Below, one piece after another: positions 57,553 through 64,000 of a stretch of DNA of 64,000 bases. The translations under genes were made by a program, and so were the position numbers. The DNA is from Massilia niastensis DSM 21313 (GTDB lineage Bacteria > Pseudomonadota > Gammaproteobacteria > Burkholderiales > Burkholderiaceae_D): the NCBI RefSeq assembly GCF_000382345.1, contig NZ_KB908098.1, positions 1 through 64,000 on the forward strand, read 5' to 3'. Below the pieces are notes generated by a model, which was not told where the DNA came from, searched no databases, and was given only the letters and a program-made list of their open reading frames with translations. Positions within the stretch are counted from its first letter, which is position 1. Each line of letters opens with the position of its first letter.

Positions 57553-58490
57553 CCCGCTTGCGGGACTGGCGCGCGCGCCTGATGGATTACCGCGCCAACG
57601 CCTACATCGTTTCGCACCCGCTGGCCTTCGGCCTGCAGGTCCTGAAGGCTTTCCGCGCCAACCAGGGCCTGCTGCTGGCCGGCGCGGTCGCCTATTACGC
57701 GCTGCTCTCGATCATCCCCTTCCTGATGCTGGTGGTGGTGGTGCTGTCGCACTTCATCGACCAGGTCGAGCTGCTCGACACCCTGCGCCGCTACCTCGAG
57801 CTGCTGGTGCCGGGCCAGTCGGGCTCGATCGTCGCCGAGGTCGACAACTTCCTCGACAACCGCCCGGCCATCACCTGGGTGCTGGCGGTGACGATGCTGT
57901 TCTTCAGTTCCTTCGCCTTCACGGTGCTGGAGAACGCGATGAGCGTGATCTTCGTGCACCGCTTCGCGATCCGCAAGCGCCGCTTCTGGGTCTCGGCGGT
58001 GCTGCCCTACTGTTATATGCTGGCGCTGGGCATCGGCATCATGATCGTCAGCCTGGTCGCCGGCACCCTGCAGGTGATGGGCGAGGAGAGCGTCTGGCTG
58101 TTCGGCTACCAGTGGTCGCTGAACGGGGTGTCCGGGGTGCTGCTCTACCTGCTCGGCCTGGCGGGCGAGATCCTGGTGCTGAGCTCGATCTACCTGGTGA
58201 TGCCGGTCGGGCGGCTGTCGGTCTGGCACGCCCTGATCGGCGGCTTCACCGCCGCGCTGCTGTGGGAGGCGGCGCGCCATGTGCTGGTCTGGTATTTCTC
58301 CACCCTGTCGCAGGTGAACATCGTGTACGGCTCGATGGCCACCGCCATCGTGGTCATGTTCAGTATCGAAATCGCCGCCACCCTGCTGCTGCTCGGCGCC
58401 CAGGTCATCGCCGAGTACGAGCGCGTGGGTCAGGCCGGCGGCAAGGCAGCGCCGGTGGCGATCGATCCGGTGTTGCCCGGCCACTCTTGA
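57549..58490 (+). CDS. YihY/BrkB family membrane protein
   Basis: A 313-residue inner-membrane protein with six predicted segments. Family motifs: QGLLLAGAVAYYALLSIIPFLML (about 36-58), GEILVLSSIYLVMP and the C-terminal LLLLGAQVIAEYERV. The fold is called YihY/virulence factor BrkB; the function is unsettled, and it was once mistaken for RNase BN. It overlaps egtB by 4 bp (ATGA), so it belongs to the egtD-egtB operon. A role in exporting or handling the thiol/selenol product is a guess. Confidence 0.9.
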   Translation: MTRLRDWRARLMDYRANAYIVSHPLAFGLQVLKAFRANQGLLLAGAVAYYALLSIIPFLMLVVVVLSHFIDQVELLDTLRRYLELLVPGQSGSIVAEVDNFLDNRPAITWVLAVTMLFFSSFAFTVLENAMSVIFVHRFAIRKRRFWVSAVLPYCYMLALGIGIMIVSLVAGTLQVMGEESVWLFGYQWSLNGVSGVLLYLLGLAGEILVLSSIYLVMPVGRLSVWHALIGGFTAALLWEAARHVLVWYFSTLSQVNIVYGSMATAIVVMFSIEIAATLLLLGAQVIAEYERVGQAGGKAAPVAIDPVLPGHS

Positions 58491-58584
58491 ATATTGCGCT
58501 TAATCAATTCCTTTCAGGCAGATAAGGGCACAGTAGGGCTTGCGCCGGGACCGACCGTGCGCGGGCCACCTGAAGGGAGATGCC

Positions 58585-58791
58585 ATGAGCCAAGCTGCCG
58601 CTGTCCATTTCCCCTTGCCGGCCGCGCTGGCCCTGGCGGCCGTCGTGCTGGTCCTGCTGGCGCTGGGCGCGCTCGTGCTCAGGCTGCGCCGGCCGGCGCC
58701 GGTGCGCGTGCCGGCATGGGTGCATGGGCGCGAAGGCCTGCGGCCCGGGGAGTGCGAGGAGCTGCCGTCGGAACGGCGCCAGCATCGCTAG
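58585..58791 (+). CDS. Small single-span membrane protein, function unknown
   Basis: A 68-residue protein with one membrane segment (LPAALALAAVVLVLLALGALVLRL) and a basic, Arg/Pro-rich tail ending GECEELPSERRQHR. AAGGGAGA (58573-58580) precedes the ATG. It follows yihY by 94 bp and could be a fourth member of that operon, convergent with selD. Unrecognised. Confidence 0.6.
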   Translation: MSQAAAVHFPLPAALALAAVVLVLLALGALVLRLRRPAPVRVPAWVHGREGLRPGECEELPSERRQHR

Positions 58792-58849
58792 CACGCACCG
58801 CCGGCTAGCGCGCCGGCGTGCACGGCGCGGGCCTGTGCGCCGAGGCGCC

Positions 58850-59908
58850 TCAGGCGCCGACGCTGACCTTCGGCGCGCCCGCTTCCATGCGGCCGATCAC
58901 GGCGGCGTGCCCGAAGCCTTCGCGCGCGAACAGCGCCAGCACCTCGTCCACCGACGCCGGATCGCAGGACACCAGCAGCCCGCCCGACGTCTGCGGATCG
59001 GTCAGCAGCGCGCGCTGGGCCGGCGTGATCGCCGCATCCAGCTCGACATCCTTGCCGTAGGCATCCCAGTTGCGGCCTGACGCGCCGGTGAAGAAACCGT
59101 CCTGCGCCAGTTGCAGCACGCCCGGCAGCAGCGGCACCGCGTCCATGTCGAGGCGGGCCGACAACTGGGCGCCGCGCGCCAGTTCGAGCAGGTGGCCGAG
59201 CAGGCCGAAGCCGGTGACGTCGGTCAGCGCGTGCACGCCCGCCATCTCGGCCAGCGCCTTGCCCGGCTTGTTCAGCTTGGTGGTGTTGGCGATCATGGCG
59301 GCGTAGCCTGCCGCGTCCAGCGCATCCTTCTTCAGCGCGGCCGACAGCACGCCCACGCCGAGCGGCTTGCCGAGGACGAGCAGGTCGCCGGCGCGGGCGT
59401 CGGCATTGCGCTTGACCTTGGACGGATGCACCAGGCCCAGCACCACCAGGCCGTAGATCGGCTCGACCGAGTCGATCGTGTGGCCGCCGGCGATCGGGAT
59501 GCCCGCTTCCGCGCAGATCGATTCGCCGCCGCGGATGATCTGGCCGATGGTATCGAGCGGCAGCTTGTTGACCGGCATGCCGACCAGGGCCAGGGCCATG
59601 ATCGGGGTGCCGCCCATCGCGTACACGTCCGAGATCGCGTTGGTGGCGGCGATGCGGCCGAAGTCGAAGGGATCGTCGACGATCGGCATGAAGAAGTCGG
59701 TGGTGGCGATCAGGGCCTGCTCGTCGTTCAGCTTGTAGACCGCGGCGTCGTCGGCGGTCTCGATGCCGACCATCAGCTCCTTCGGCACCGGGAAGCCGCC
59801 CGACTTCTTCAGGATCTCGGCCAGCACGCCCGGGGCGATCTTGCAGCCGCAGCCGCCGCCGTGGGAGAAGGAAGTGAGTTTGATGGCTTGTTCGGTCGTG
59901 TTGCTCAT
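58850..59908 (-). CDS. selD: Selenide, water dikinase (selenophosphate synthetase), SelD/SenC
   Basis: A 352-residue enzyme that makes selenophosphate from selenide and ATP. The active-site loop SHGGGCGCKIAPG holds C20, C22 and K23, matching the E. coli Cys17/Cys19/Lys20. Other conserved parts: DDAAVYKL, ATTDFFMPIVDDPFDFGRIAA, GGHTIDSVEPIYGLVV, and LTDPQTSGGLLVSC. Catalytic residue is Cys, not Sec. It follows senB on the minus strand 123 bp downstream, probably in one transcript. Selenophosphate is the Se donor for SenB and also for tRNA 2-selenouridine or Sec synthesis, if present elsewhere. Confidence 0.95.
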   Translation of the reverse strand: MSNTTEQAIKLTSFSHGGGCGCKIAPGVLAEILKKSGGFPVPKELMVGIETADDAAVYKLNDEQALIATTDFFMPIVDDPFDFGRIAATNAISDVYAMGGTPIMALALVGMPVNKLPLDTIGQIIRGGESICAEAGIPIAGGHTIDSVEPIYGLVVLGLVHPSKVKRNADARAGDLLVLGKPLGVGVLSAALKKDALDAAGYAAMIANTTKLNKPGKALAEMAGVHALTDVTGFGLLGHLLELARGAQLSARLDMDAVPLLPGVLQLAQDGFFTGASGRNWDAYGKDVELDAAITPAQRALLTDPQTSGGLLVSCDPASVDEVLALFAREGFGHAAVIGRMEAGAPKVSVGA

Positions 59909-59982
59909 GTCGGTTCCGGAAGATAGGGATGATTGGTGACCTCGAAACCTACTGCGCGTTGCACTGTCGGCTTGCGATGCTC

Positions 59983-60000
59983 GCTGTACTCCCGTACAGC
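59983..60000. repeat. Hairpin within the senB-selD gap
   Basis: GCTGTAC-tccc-GTACAGC is a perfect 7-bp stem with a 4-base loop inside the 123-bp space. The surrounding 59935-60045 has several direct and inverted short words (ctcgctgtac, gctcgctac) and resembles a REP-like or regulatory insert. No T-run follows. Confidence 0.5.
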
Positions 60001-60031
60001 TGCGTTTCTCAGCCAACATTGCTGCCGCTCG

Positions 60032-61015
60032 CTACGGTTTCTTAAGGTCTCCGTTGGTGTGCAGCAGATTATCCACCAAGTCACGCACCGCCGCTTGCTC
60101 CGCCTTTGGCGCGAACAGCGGCGCGCGCGCCGCGCACTGGCGGCGCAGCAGTTCCAGAAAGGCGCGGTCCCCGATGCTGCGCTCGATGAGCCGCGCCAGC
60201 GCACCGGCGTCGCCGACCGGAAAATAGCCGGCATAGTCGCGGCCCAGCATGCCGCGGTTGCCGTCGATATCGGACGCCAGCACCGGCACGCCGCAGGTGA
60301 CGGCTTCGATGATGACGTTGGCCCCGCCTTCCATGGTCGAGGCGATGACCATCGCGTGGCAGCGCTTCAGGCGCTGGCGCGCCTGCGCATGGGGCAGGGG
60401 ACCGAGCCAGCGGTAGCGCGGATTGTCCGCCATCGCCGCCCGCGCCGCGTCGCCCAGCGCCGGGTCGAGCGCGCCGCCGATGTGCAGCAGGCGCGCGTCG
60501 GGGCGGGTGAGCAGTGCGGCGGCGCGGATGAAGGTCAGCGGATCCTTTTCCTCGCGCAGGTGGCCGATCATGCACAGGTCGTGGCGGCGCCGCTTGTCCG
60601 GCCGGTGCGGCGCCAGCGCGGGCGCGGACTGGTAGATCACGCGGGTTTTCGCGCGCAGGGCTGCGGGCAGCAGGGCGAGGCCGGCTTCCTGCAGCACCAC
60701 CAGCGCATGCGCCGCCGCCAGCGAGGCCTGGGCCTCCGGCGAGGAAGCGATGTCGCGGTACAGGTCGGTGCCGGTCAGGACCAGCACCGTGGGGCGGTCC
60801 GGGCAGGCGCGGCGAAAGGCGGCCAGCGACGCCGCCGAGCGGCGCGCATGCAGCGCCACCAGCAGGTCGGGCGCCGGATCGCCCGCATGCCAGGCATCGG
60901 TGATGGCGACGTCGTGCACACCGCGCAGGAAACGCGCCCAGCGGCTGGCAGTCTGCCAGTTGCCGTTGTTCTGGCGGGCGGTGGCGGGGCTGACGATGAG
61001 GACGCGCTTGCGCAC
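60032..61015 (-). CDS. senB: Selenosugar synthase SenB (TIGR04348-type glycosyltransferase)
   Basis: A 327-residue GT-B glycosyltransferase without signal peptide. The N-terminal NNGNWQTASRWARFLRG (16-32) and LLVALHARRSAASLAAF, VLVLTGTDLYRD, then MIGHLREEKDPLTFIRAA, HIGGALDP, NPRYRWLGPLPH, and SMEGGANVIIEAVTCGVPVLASDIDGNRGMLGRDYAGYFP region are the hallmarks of this subfamily. Established SenB transfers selenophosphate-derived Se to a UDP-sugar. It starts with GTG at 61015, GGAG 8 bp before. It precedes selD in the same direction, so senB-senC form a two-gene operon. Confidence 0.93.
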   Translation of the reverse strand: MRKRVLIVSPATARQNNGNWQTASRWARFLRGVHDVAITDAWHAGDPAPDLLVALHARRSAASLAAFRRACPDRPTVLVLTGTDLYRDIASSPEAQASLAAAHALVVLQEAGLALLPAALRAKTRVIYQSAPALAPHRPDKRRRHDLCMIGHLREEKDPLTFIRAAALLTRPDARLLHIGGALDPALGDAARAAMADNPRYRWLGPLPHAQARQRLKRCHAMVIASTMEGGANVIIEAVTCGVPVLASDIDGNRGMLGRDYAGYFPVGDAGALARLIERSIGDRAFLELLRRQCAARAPLFAPKAEQAAVRDLVDNLLHTNGDLKKP

Positions 61016-61067
61016 GGCGGAACTCCGGAAAACGAAACGGGCGGGCGCAGATTATATAGTGCGGACG

Positions 61068-61092
61068 AAAAAAACGGCTGCCGAAGCAGCCG
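61068..61092 (-). terminator. Terminator copy 2 (minus strand), nearer senB
   Basis: On the minus strand CGGCTGC-ttcg-GCAGCCG is followed by TTTTTTT. The same hairpin and T-run recur at 61357-61384. It lies between the MITE-like repeat and the senB promoter. Confidence 0.85.
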
Positions 61093-61102
61093 GAACGAGC
61101 GT

Positions 61103-61336
61103 GGCATTCAGGGTCAGGTCTGTCATTCGGACACGGACGCACAACCCTTGCGAAATCTCAGAACGGTTTTAAGTAAGCTGAGACTTTTTCCTCTTTTCGA
61201 CATTGTCCGTTGCGCGCGGGTTTCGGTGACAACGGTGAGCCGAGCATTGGCGAGTTTGGGATAAACAAACCAGCATTTTGAGATGTCGCAAAGGTGCTCG
61301 CTCGGTGTCCGAATGACAGATCTGACCCTGAATGCC
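61103..61336. repeat. 234-bp inverted-repeat (MITE/REPIN-like) element
   Basis: The outer 32 bases (GGCATTCAGGGTCAGGTCTG... to ...GGACAC) recur as the inverted complement at the right end (61305-61336) with one mismatch (G to A). Similarity continues inward for about 30 more bases at lower identity (CTTGCGAAATCTCAGAAC against TTTGCGACATCTCAAAAT). The ~105-bp centre is less GC-rich than the surroundings. It carries no gene that I can support. The word GGGTCAG(G/A)TCTG resembles REP sequences linked to RAYT transposases. Confidence 0.8.
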
Positions 61337-61356
61337 GTTGACAGCGATGCATGGAT

Positions 61357-61384
61357 AAAAAAACGGCTGCCGAAGCAGCCGTTT
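61357..61384 (-). terminator. Terminator copy 1 (minus strand) after rhlE
   Basis: Minus strand: AAACGGCTGC-ttcg-GCAGCCGTTTTTTT, a very stable stem with a UUCG-type loop and T-run, 24 bp after the helicase stop. The identical core is repeated at 61068-61092. Confidence 0.92.
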
Positions 61385-61407
61385 CTCATGCGCAGCCGAG
61401 GGCTGGC

Positions 61408-63000
61408 TTATTCGCCGAACGAGCGGCGGGCGCCGTCCATCGAGCGCGGGTGCGAACCCTTGTAGCCGCCTTCGCGGCGCTGGCCGTCGCGCGGAGCGCG
61501 TTCGCTCGTGGTGCGGGCAGCGTAGCCGCCTTCGCGCGGAGCACGCTCGCCCGGGGCGCGGGCGGCATGGCCGCCTTCACGCGGGCCGCGATCGGCGAAC
61601 CGGCCTTCGTACTGCGGGCGCTCGCCCGTGCCAGCCGCACGCGGAGCGCGGTCGGCGTACTGCGGACGGTCGCCGGTGCCGCGACCGGCGTAGCCACCTT
61701 CGCGCGGACCCGACGGCTTCGAGAAGCTGCGCTGGCCCGGCTTGCCGTTGCGGCCATCGCCCGGCTTCCAGCCCGGACGCGCCGCTGCCGGCGCGCGCTT
61801 CGGCTCGAAGCCCTCGATGACGCCGACCGGGACCGGCTGCTTGGTGAAGCGCTCGATGCGGCGCATGTTCATGCCTTCCGAGTGGTTCACCAGCGAGATC
61901 GCGATGCCGTTGCGGCCCGCGCGGCCGGTACGGCCGATACGGTGCACGTAGTCTTCCGGGAACTTCGGCAGGTCGTAGTTCACCACGTGGGTGATGTTCG
62001 GCACGTCGATGCCGCGCGCGGCGACGTCGGTCGCCACCAGCACCTTGACACTGCCGCGGCGCAGGCTGTCCAGGGTGCGGTTGCGCGCGCCCTGGTGCAT
62101 GTCGCCGTGCAGCGCGGCGGCCGCGAAGCCGGCGATGTTCAGGCGGTCGGCGATCATGTCGGCGTCGCGCTTGGTCGCGGTGAACACCACGGCCTGGTCC
62201 AGCGCCTCGTCACGCAGCAGGTGGTCGAGCAGGCGGTTCTTGTGCGACAGGTCGTCGACAAAGTGCACGCGCTGCGAGATGTTCTCGTGGCGATTGTTGG
62301 CGCTGGCGATCTGGATCACCATCGGGTTGGTCGTGATGCGGCGCGCCATGTTGCCGACCACGCCGTCCAGGGTGGCCGAGAACAGCATGGTCTGGCGGGT
62401 CGTCGGGGTCGCCTCGACGATCTTCTCGATGTCTTCGATAAAGCCCATGTCCAGCATGCGGTCGGCTTCGTCCAGGACCAGGATTTCCAGTTGCGAGAAA
62501 TCGATCTTGCCCGAATCCATGTGGTCGATCAGGCGGCCCGGGGTCGCCACCAGGATTTCAGGATTCTTCGCCAGCAGTTGCATCTGCTTCGGGTAGGGCA
62601 TGCCGCCCAGGATCGAGACGCAGCGGATGCGGCGCATCTGGGTGGTGTATTGTTCGGTCGCGCTGGTCACCTGCAGTGCCAGTTCGCGGGTCGGGGTCAG
62701 GACCAGCATTTTCGGCTGGGCCGGCTTGAAACGGACACGTTCGCCACGTGCGCGCGCCGACTGCGCTTCCTGCGCAGGGGTGCGGGGCTGCGGCGCCTGC
62801 TCGGCGTTGGCCAGCTGGTGCAGGGCCGGCAGCATGAACGCCGCGGTCTTGCCCGAACCGGTTTGCGACGACACCAACAGGTCGCGACCGGCGATGGCGG
62901 CGGGGATCGCCTGCTCCTGGACCGGGGTCGGATTGGTGTAGCCGGCATCTGCCACTGCCTTGACGAGGGACGCGTGTAAGCCTAGTGCTTCAAAACTCAT
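61408..63000 (-). CDS. rhlE: DEAD-box RNA helicase, RhlE-like, with Arg/Gly-rich tail
   Basis: A 530-residue ATP-dependent RNA helicase. Q motif (YTNPTPVQEQAIP), Walker A SSQTGSGKT (44-52), PTREL, DEAD (VLDEADRM), SAT (LFSATL), and HRIGRTGR are all present in order. The core ends near residue 385; the remaining ~145 residues are a basic, disordered R/G/P-rich tail with a PREGGYA-type repeat. Such helicases help ribosome assembly and mRNA turnover, often in the cold. A strong terminator follows. Confidence 0.93.
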   Translation of the reverse strand: MSFEALGLHASLVKAVADAGYTNPTPVQEQAIPAAIAGRDLLVSSQTGSGKTAAFMLPALHQLANAEQAPQPRTPAQEAQSARARGERVRFKPAQPKMLVLTPTRELALQVTSATEQYTTQMRRIRCVSILGGMPYPKQMQLLAKNPEILVATPGRLIDHMDSGKIDFSQLEILVLDEADRMLDMGFIEDIEKIVEATPTTRQTMLFSATLDGVVGNMARRITTNPMVIQIASANNRHENISQRVHFVDDLSHKNRLLDHLLRDEALDQAVVFTATKRDADMIADRLNIAGFAAAALHGDMHQGARNRTLDSLRRGSVKVLVATDVAARGIDVPNITHVVNYDLPKFPEDYVHRIGRTGRAGRNGIAISLVNHSEGMNMRRIERFTKQPVPVGVIEGFEPKRAPAAARPGWKPGDGRNGKPGQRSFSKPSGPREGGYAGRGTGDRPQYADRAPRAAGTGERPQYEGRFADRGPREGGHAARAPGERAPREGGYAARTTSERAPRDGQRREGGYKGSHPRSMDGARRSFGE

Positions 63001-63363
63001 TGTGTTCTTAACTTTCGGAATAGATCATGCGCGCTCACGCGGTTGTTGCGAGCGCAAAATAGCAACGCGAACCAACACTACGAAATGACTCGAAAACGAA
63101 AGAAATTTCGGCACAAAAGCTTTGCGCCGGGACGGTGTCATGACTTCGACACGCAGGGCGGGAGGGCTTTATAAGAGGCGCTTGATGAAGCCGCCTGAGG
63201 TTAGCGATGCTGCTTGGTTTGTACTACAGGCATTGCTCGGGCGGCTAGGGCCGCGCGGTATTTTGCAACGCACAAACGTCACTATACAGGAGTTTCTGAA
63301 AACGTGCACGAGCACGGCCGCAGCCGTGTGCACTTATTGCCGGCCAGAAACGGCCGGCCCGGA
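63001..63363. other. Intergenic 363 bp upstream of rhlE, with two hairpins at its right end
   Basis: No gene seen. The first ~110 bp (63001-63115) are AT-richer and must hold the rhlE promoter and 5' leader on the minus strand. Near the right end are GCCGGCC-agaaac-GGCCGGC (63339-63358), a likely terminator of the minus-strand LysM gene, and just left of it an imperfect GC dyad around gtgcac...gtgcac (63304-63333). No T-run, so termination is likely but not sure. Confidence 0.5.
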
Positions 63364-64000
63364 TCAGCGCTGCTTGCGCTTCGACGTGGTGTGGCGGGCG
63401 ACGCGCTTCTTGGCGGTCGATACGCCGGCCTTGGCCTTGAAGCGCTGGCTGCCGGCCAGCTTGCCGCGCTTGGCGCTGCGTTCCGCCTCGAACGCCACCA
63501 CCGCGTTGTCGATGATGTTCTCGGCGATGTCGGCGTGGGCCATGGTCGAGGTCTTCGGCACCAGGATGGTGGAGCCGGCCTTCAGGCGGGTCTGCGCCGG
63601 GATGTTGTTGGCCTGGCGGATCACTTCCGGCGTGGTGCCGAATTTCGACGCCAGCGAACCGATGCTCTCGCGCGCGCCGGTGATCTTGTGGGTGGTCCAG
63701 GTCGACAGGGCATGGCCCCAGGAAGCCAGGTTCAGGTGGAACTTCTCCGCGTTCTCCTTCGGCAGCAGGATCTTGGTCTGCTCGCCGCCGGTGATGACCG
63801 GCTTCTTGAACTGCGGGTTGAGCGCCTTGAATTCGTCGACCGACATCTCGGCCAGCTGGGCCGCGATGGTGAGGTCGATGTCGGACGTCTTGTCGATCGT
63901 GGTGAAGTAGGGCTGGTTGTCGATCGCCGGCAGGGTGACCGCGAACTGGCCCGGGTTGGCGACGATGTTCTTGACCGCCTGCAGCTTCGGCACGTAGTTG
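63364..64000 (-). CDS. LysM lytic transglycosylase (MltD-like), C-terminal part, runs off the right edge
   Basis: The visible 212 residues begin at the edge with NYVPKLQAVKNIVANP, which is the end of the SLT/MltD catalytic domain (the family sequence RNYVPKLQAxKNI). Two LysM-like regions follow (IDLTIAAQLAEMSVDEFKALNPQF and ITGARESIGSLASKFGTTPEVIRQANNIP) and a basic C-terminal tail (KRVARHTTSKRKQR). Lytic transglycosylases cleave peptidoglycan between MurNAc and GlcNAc. The catalytic Glu and signal peptide are outside the window. Confidence 0.85.
   Translation of the reverse strand, partial: NYVPKLQAVKNIVANPGQFAVTLPAIDNQPYFTTIDKTSDIDLTIAAQLAEMSVDEFKALNPQFKKPVITGGEQTKILLPKENAEKFHLNLASWGHALSTWTTHKITGARESIGSLASKFGTTPEVIRQANNIPAQTRLKAGSTILVPKTSTMAHADIAENIIDNAVVAFEAERSAKRGKLAGSQRFKAKAGVSTAKKRVARHTTSKRKQR

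Noticed and set aside
61123..61389. 88-residue and shorter frames inside the inverted-repeat element
   Set aside because: They lie on the repeat arms and terminator, have no ribosome site and no recognisable sequence.

Overview
The window looks like chromosomal DNA of a GC-rich betaproteobacterium. The gene content (Bug-type solute receptor, GcvA-like LysR regulators, PepSY/TonB iron uptake, many GGDEF proteins, an EgtB/EgtD pair with a SenB-type glycosyltransferase) fits Burkholderiales, most likely Oxalobacteraceae of the Massilia/Telluria/Duganella type. This is inferred from protein character; no rRNA or tRNA gene is present to confirm it.

Layout. 0-0.5 kb: the start of an IS5-type transposase abutting a broken outer-membrane protein gene. 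0.6-4.7 kb: a catabolic operon (FAH-fold hydrolase, alpha/beta hydrolase, amidohydrolase) with a divergent AraC regulator. 4.8-10 kb: a second catabolic module (SDR, LysR, split transketolase, ACS-type MFS permease). 10-15.7 kb: Gly-rich protein, MgtC-like protein, AraC/MFS divergent pair, ChaA-type Ca2+/H+ antiporter. 14.4-17.9 kb: Fur-box controlled PepSY protein and TonB-dependent receptor. 18-29 kb: methyltransferase, metallopeptidases, zinc alcohol dehydrogenase with a His-rich partner, cell-wall enzymes (M23, L,D-transpeptidase), ferredoxin and several small unrecognised proteins. 29.3-37 kb: a signalling cluster with three GGDEF proteins (one also EAL, one with a degenerate active site) and a Ppx/GppA phosphatase. 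37-45.7 kb: a patchier accessory stretch with a GFA gene cut by a stop codon, a complete IS1595-type insertion with perfect 8-bp target duplication, Bug receptor, CoA-transferase remnant, second-copy style LeuCD, LysR and maleylacetoacetate isomerase. 46-51 kb: a solute-binding protein coupled to a large hybrid histidine kinase, a histone-like Ala/Lys-rich protein and a small HTH protein.

The most interesting region is 51.2-61.0 kb. A five-gene ABC transporter operon of the PhnCDE type, with a substrate-binding protein resembling putative selenate/selenite receptors, is divergent from egtD-egtB-yihY, which is followed by a selD (senC)-senB operon on the opposite strand. SenB (selenosugar synthase) and SenC (selenophosphate synthetase) are the specific enzymes of selenoneine biosynthesis, and EgtD supplies hercynine. 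The locus therefore reads as an integrated selenium-uptake and selenoneine/ergothioneine module, with the single EgtB homologue as the only candidate in this window for the final C-Se (or C-S) bond-forming step.

61.0-64 kb: a 234-bp inverted-repeat (MITE/REPIN-like) element between two copies of a terminator, an RhlE-type RNA helicase and the end of a LysM lytic transglycosylase that runs off the right edge. The many long open frames on the opposite strands of the GC-rich genes are shadows and were not annotated.
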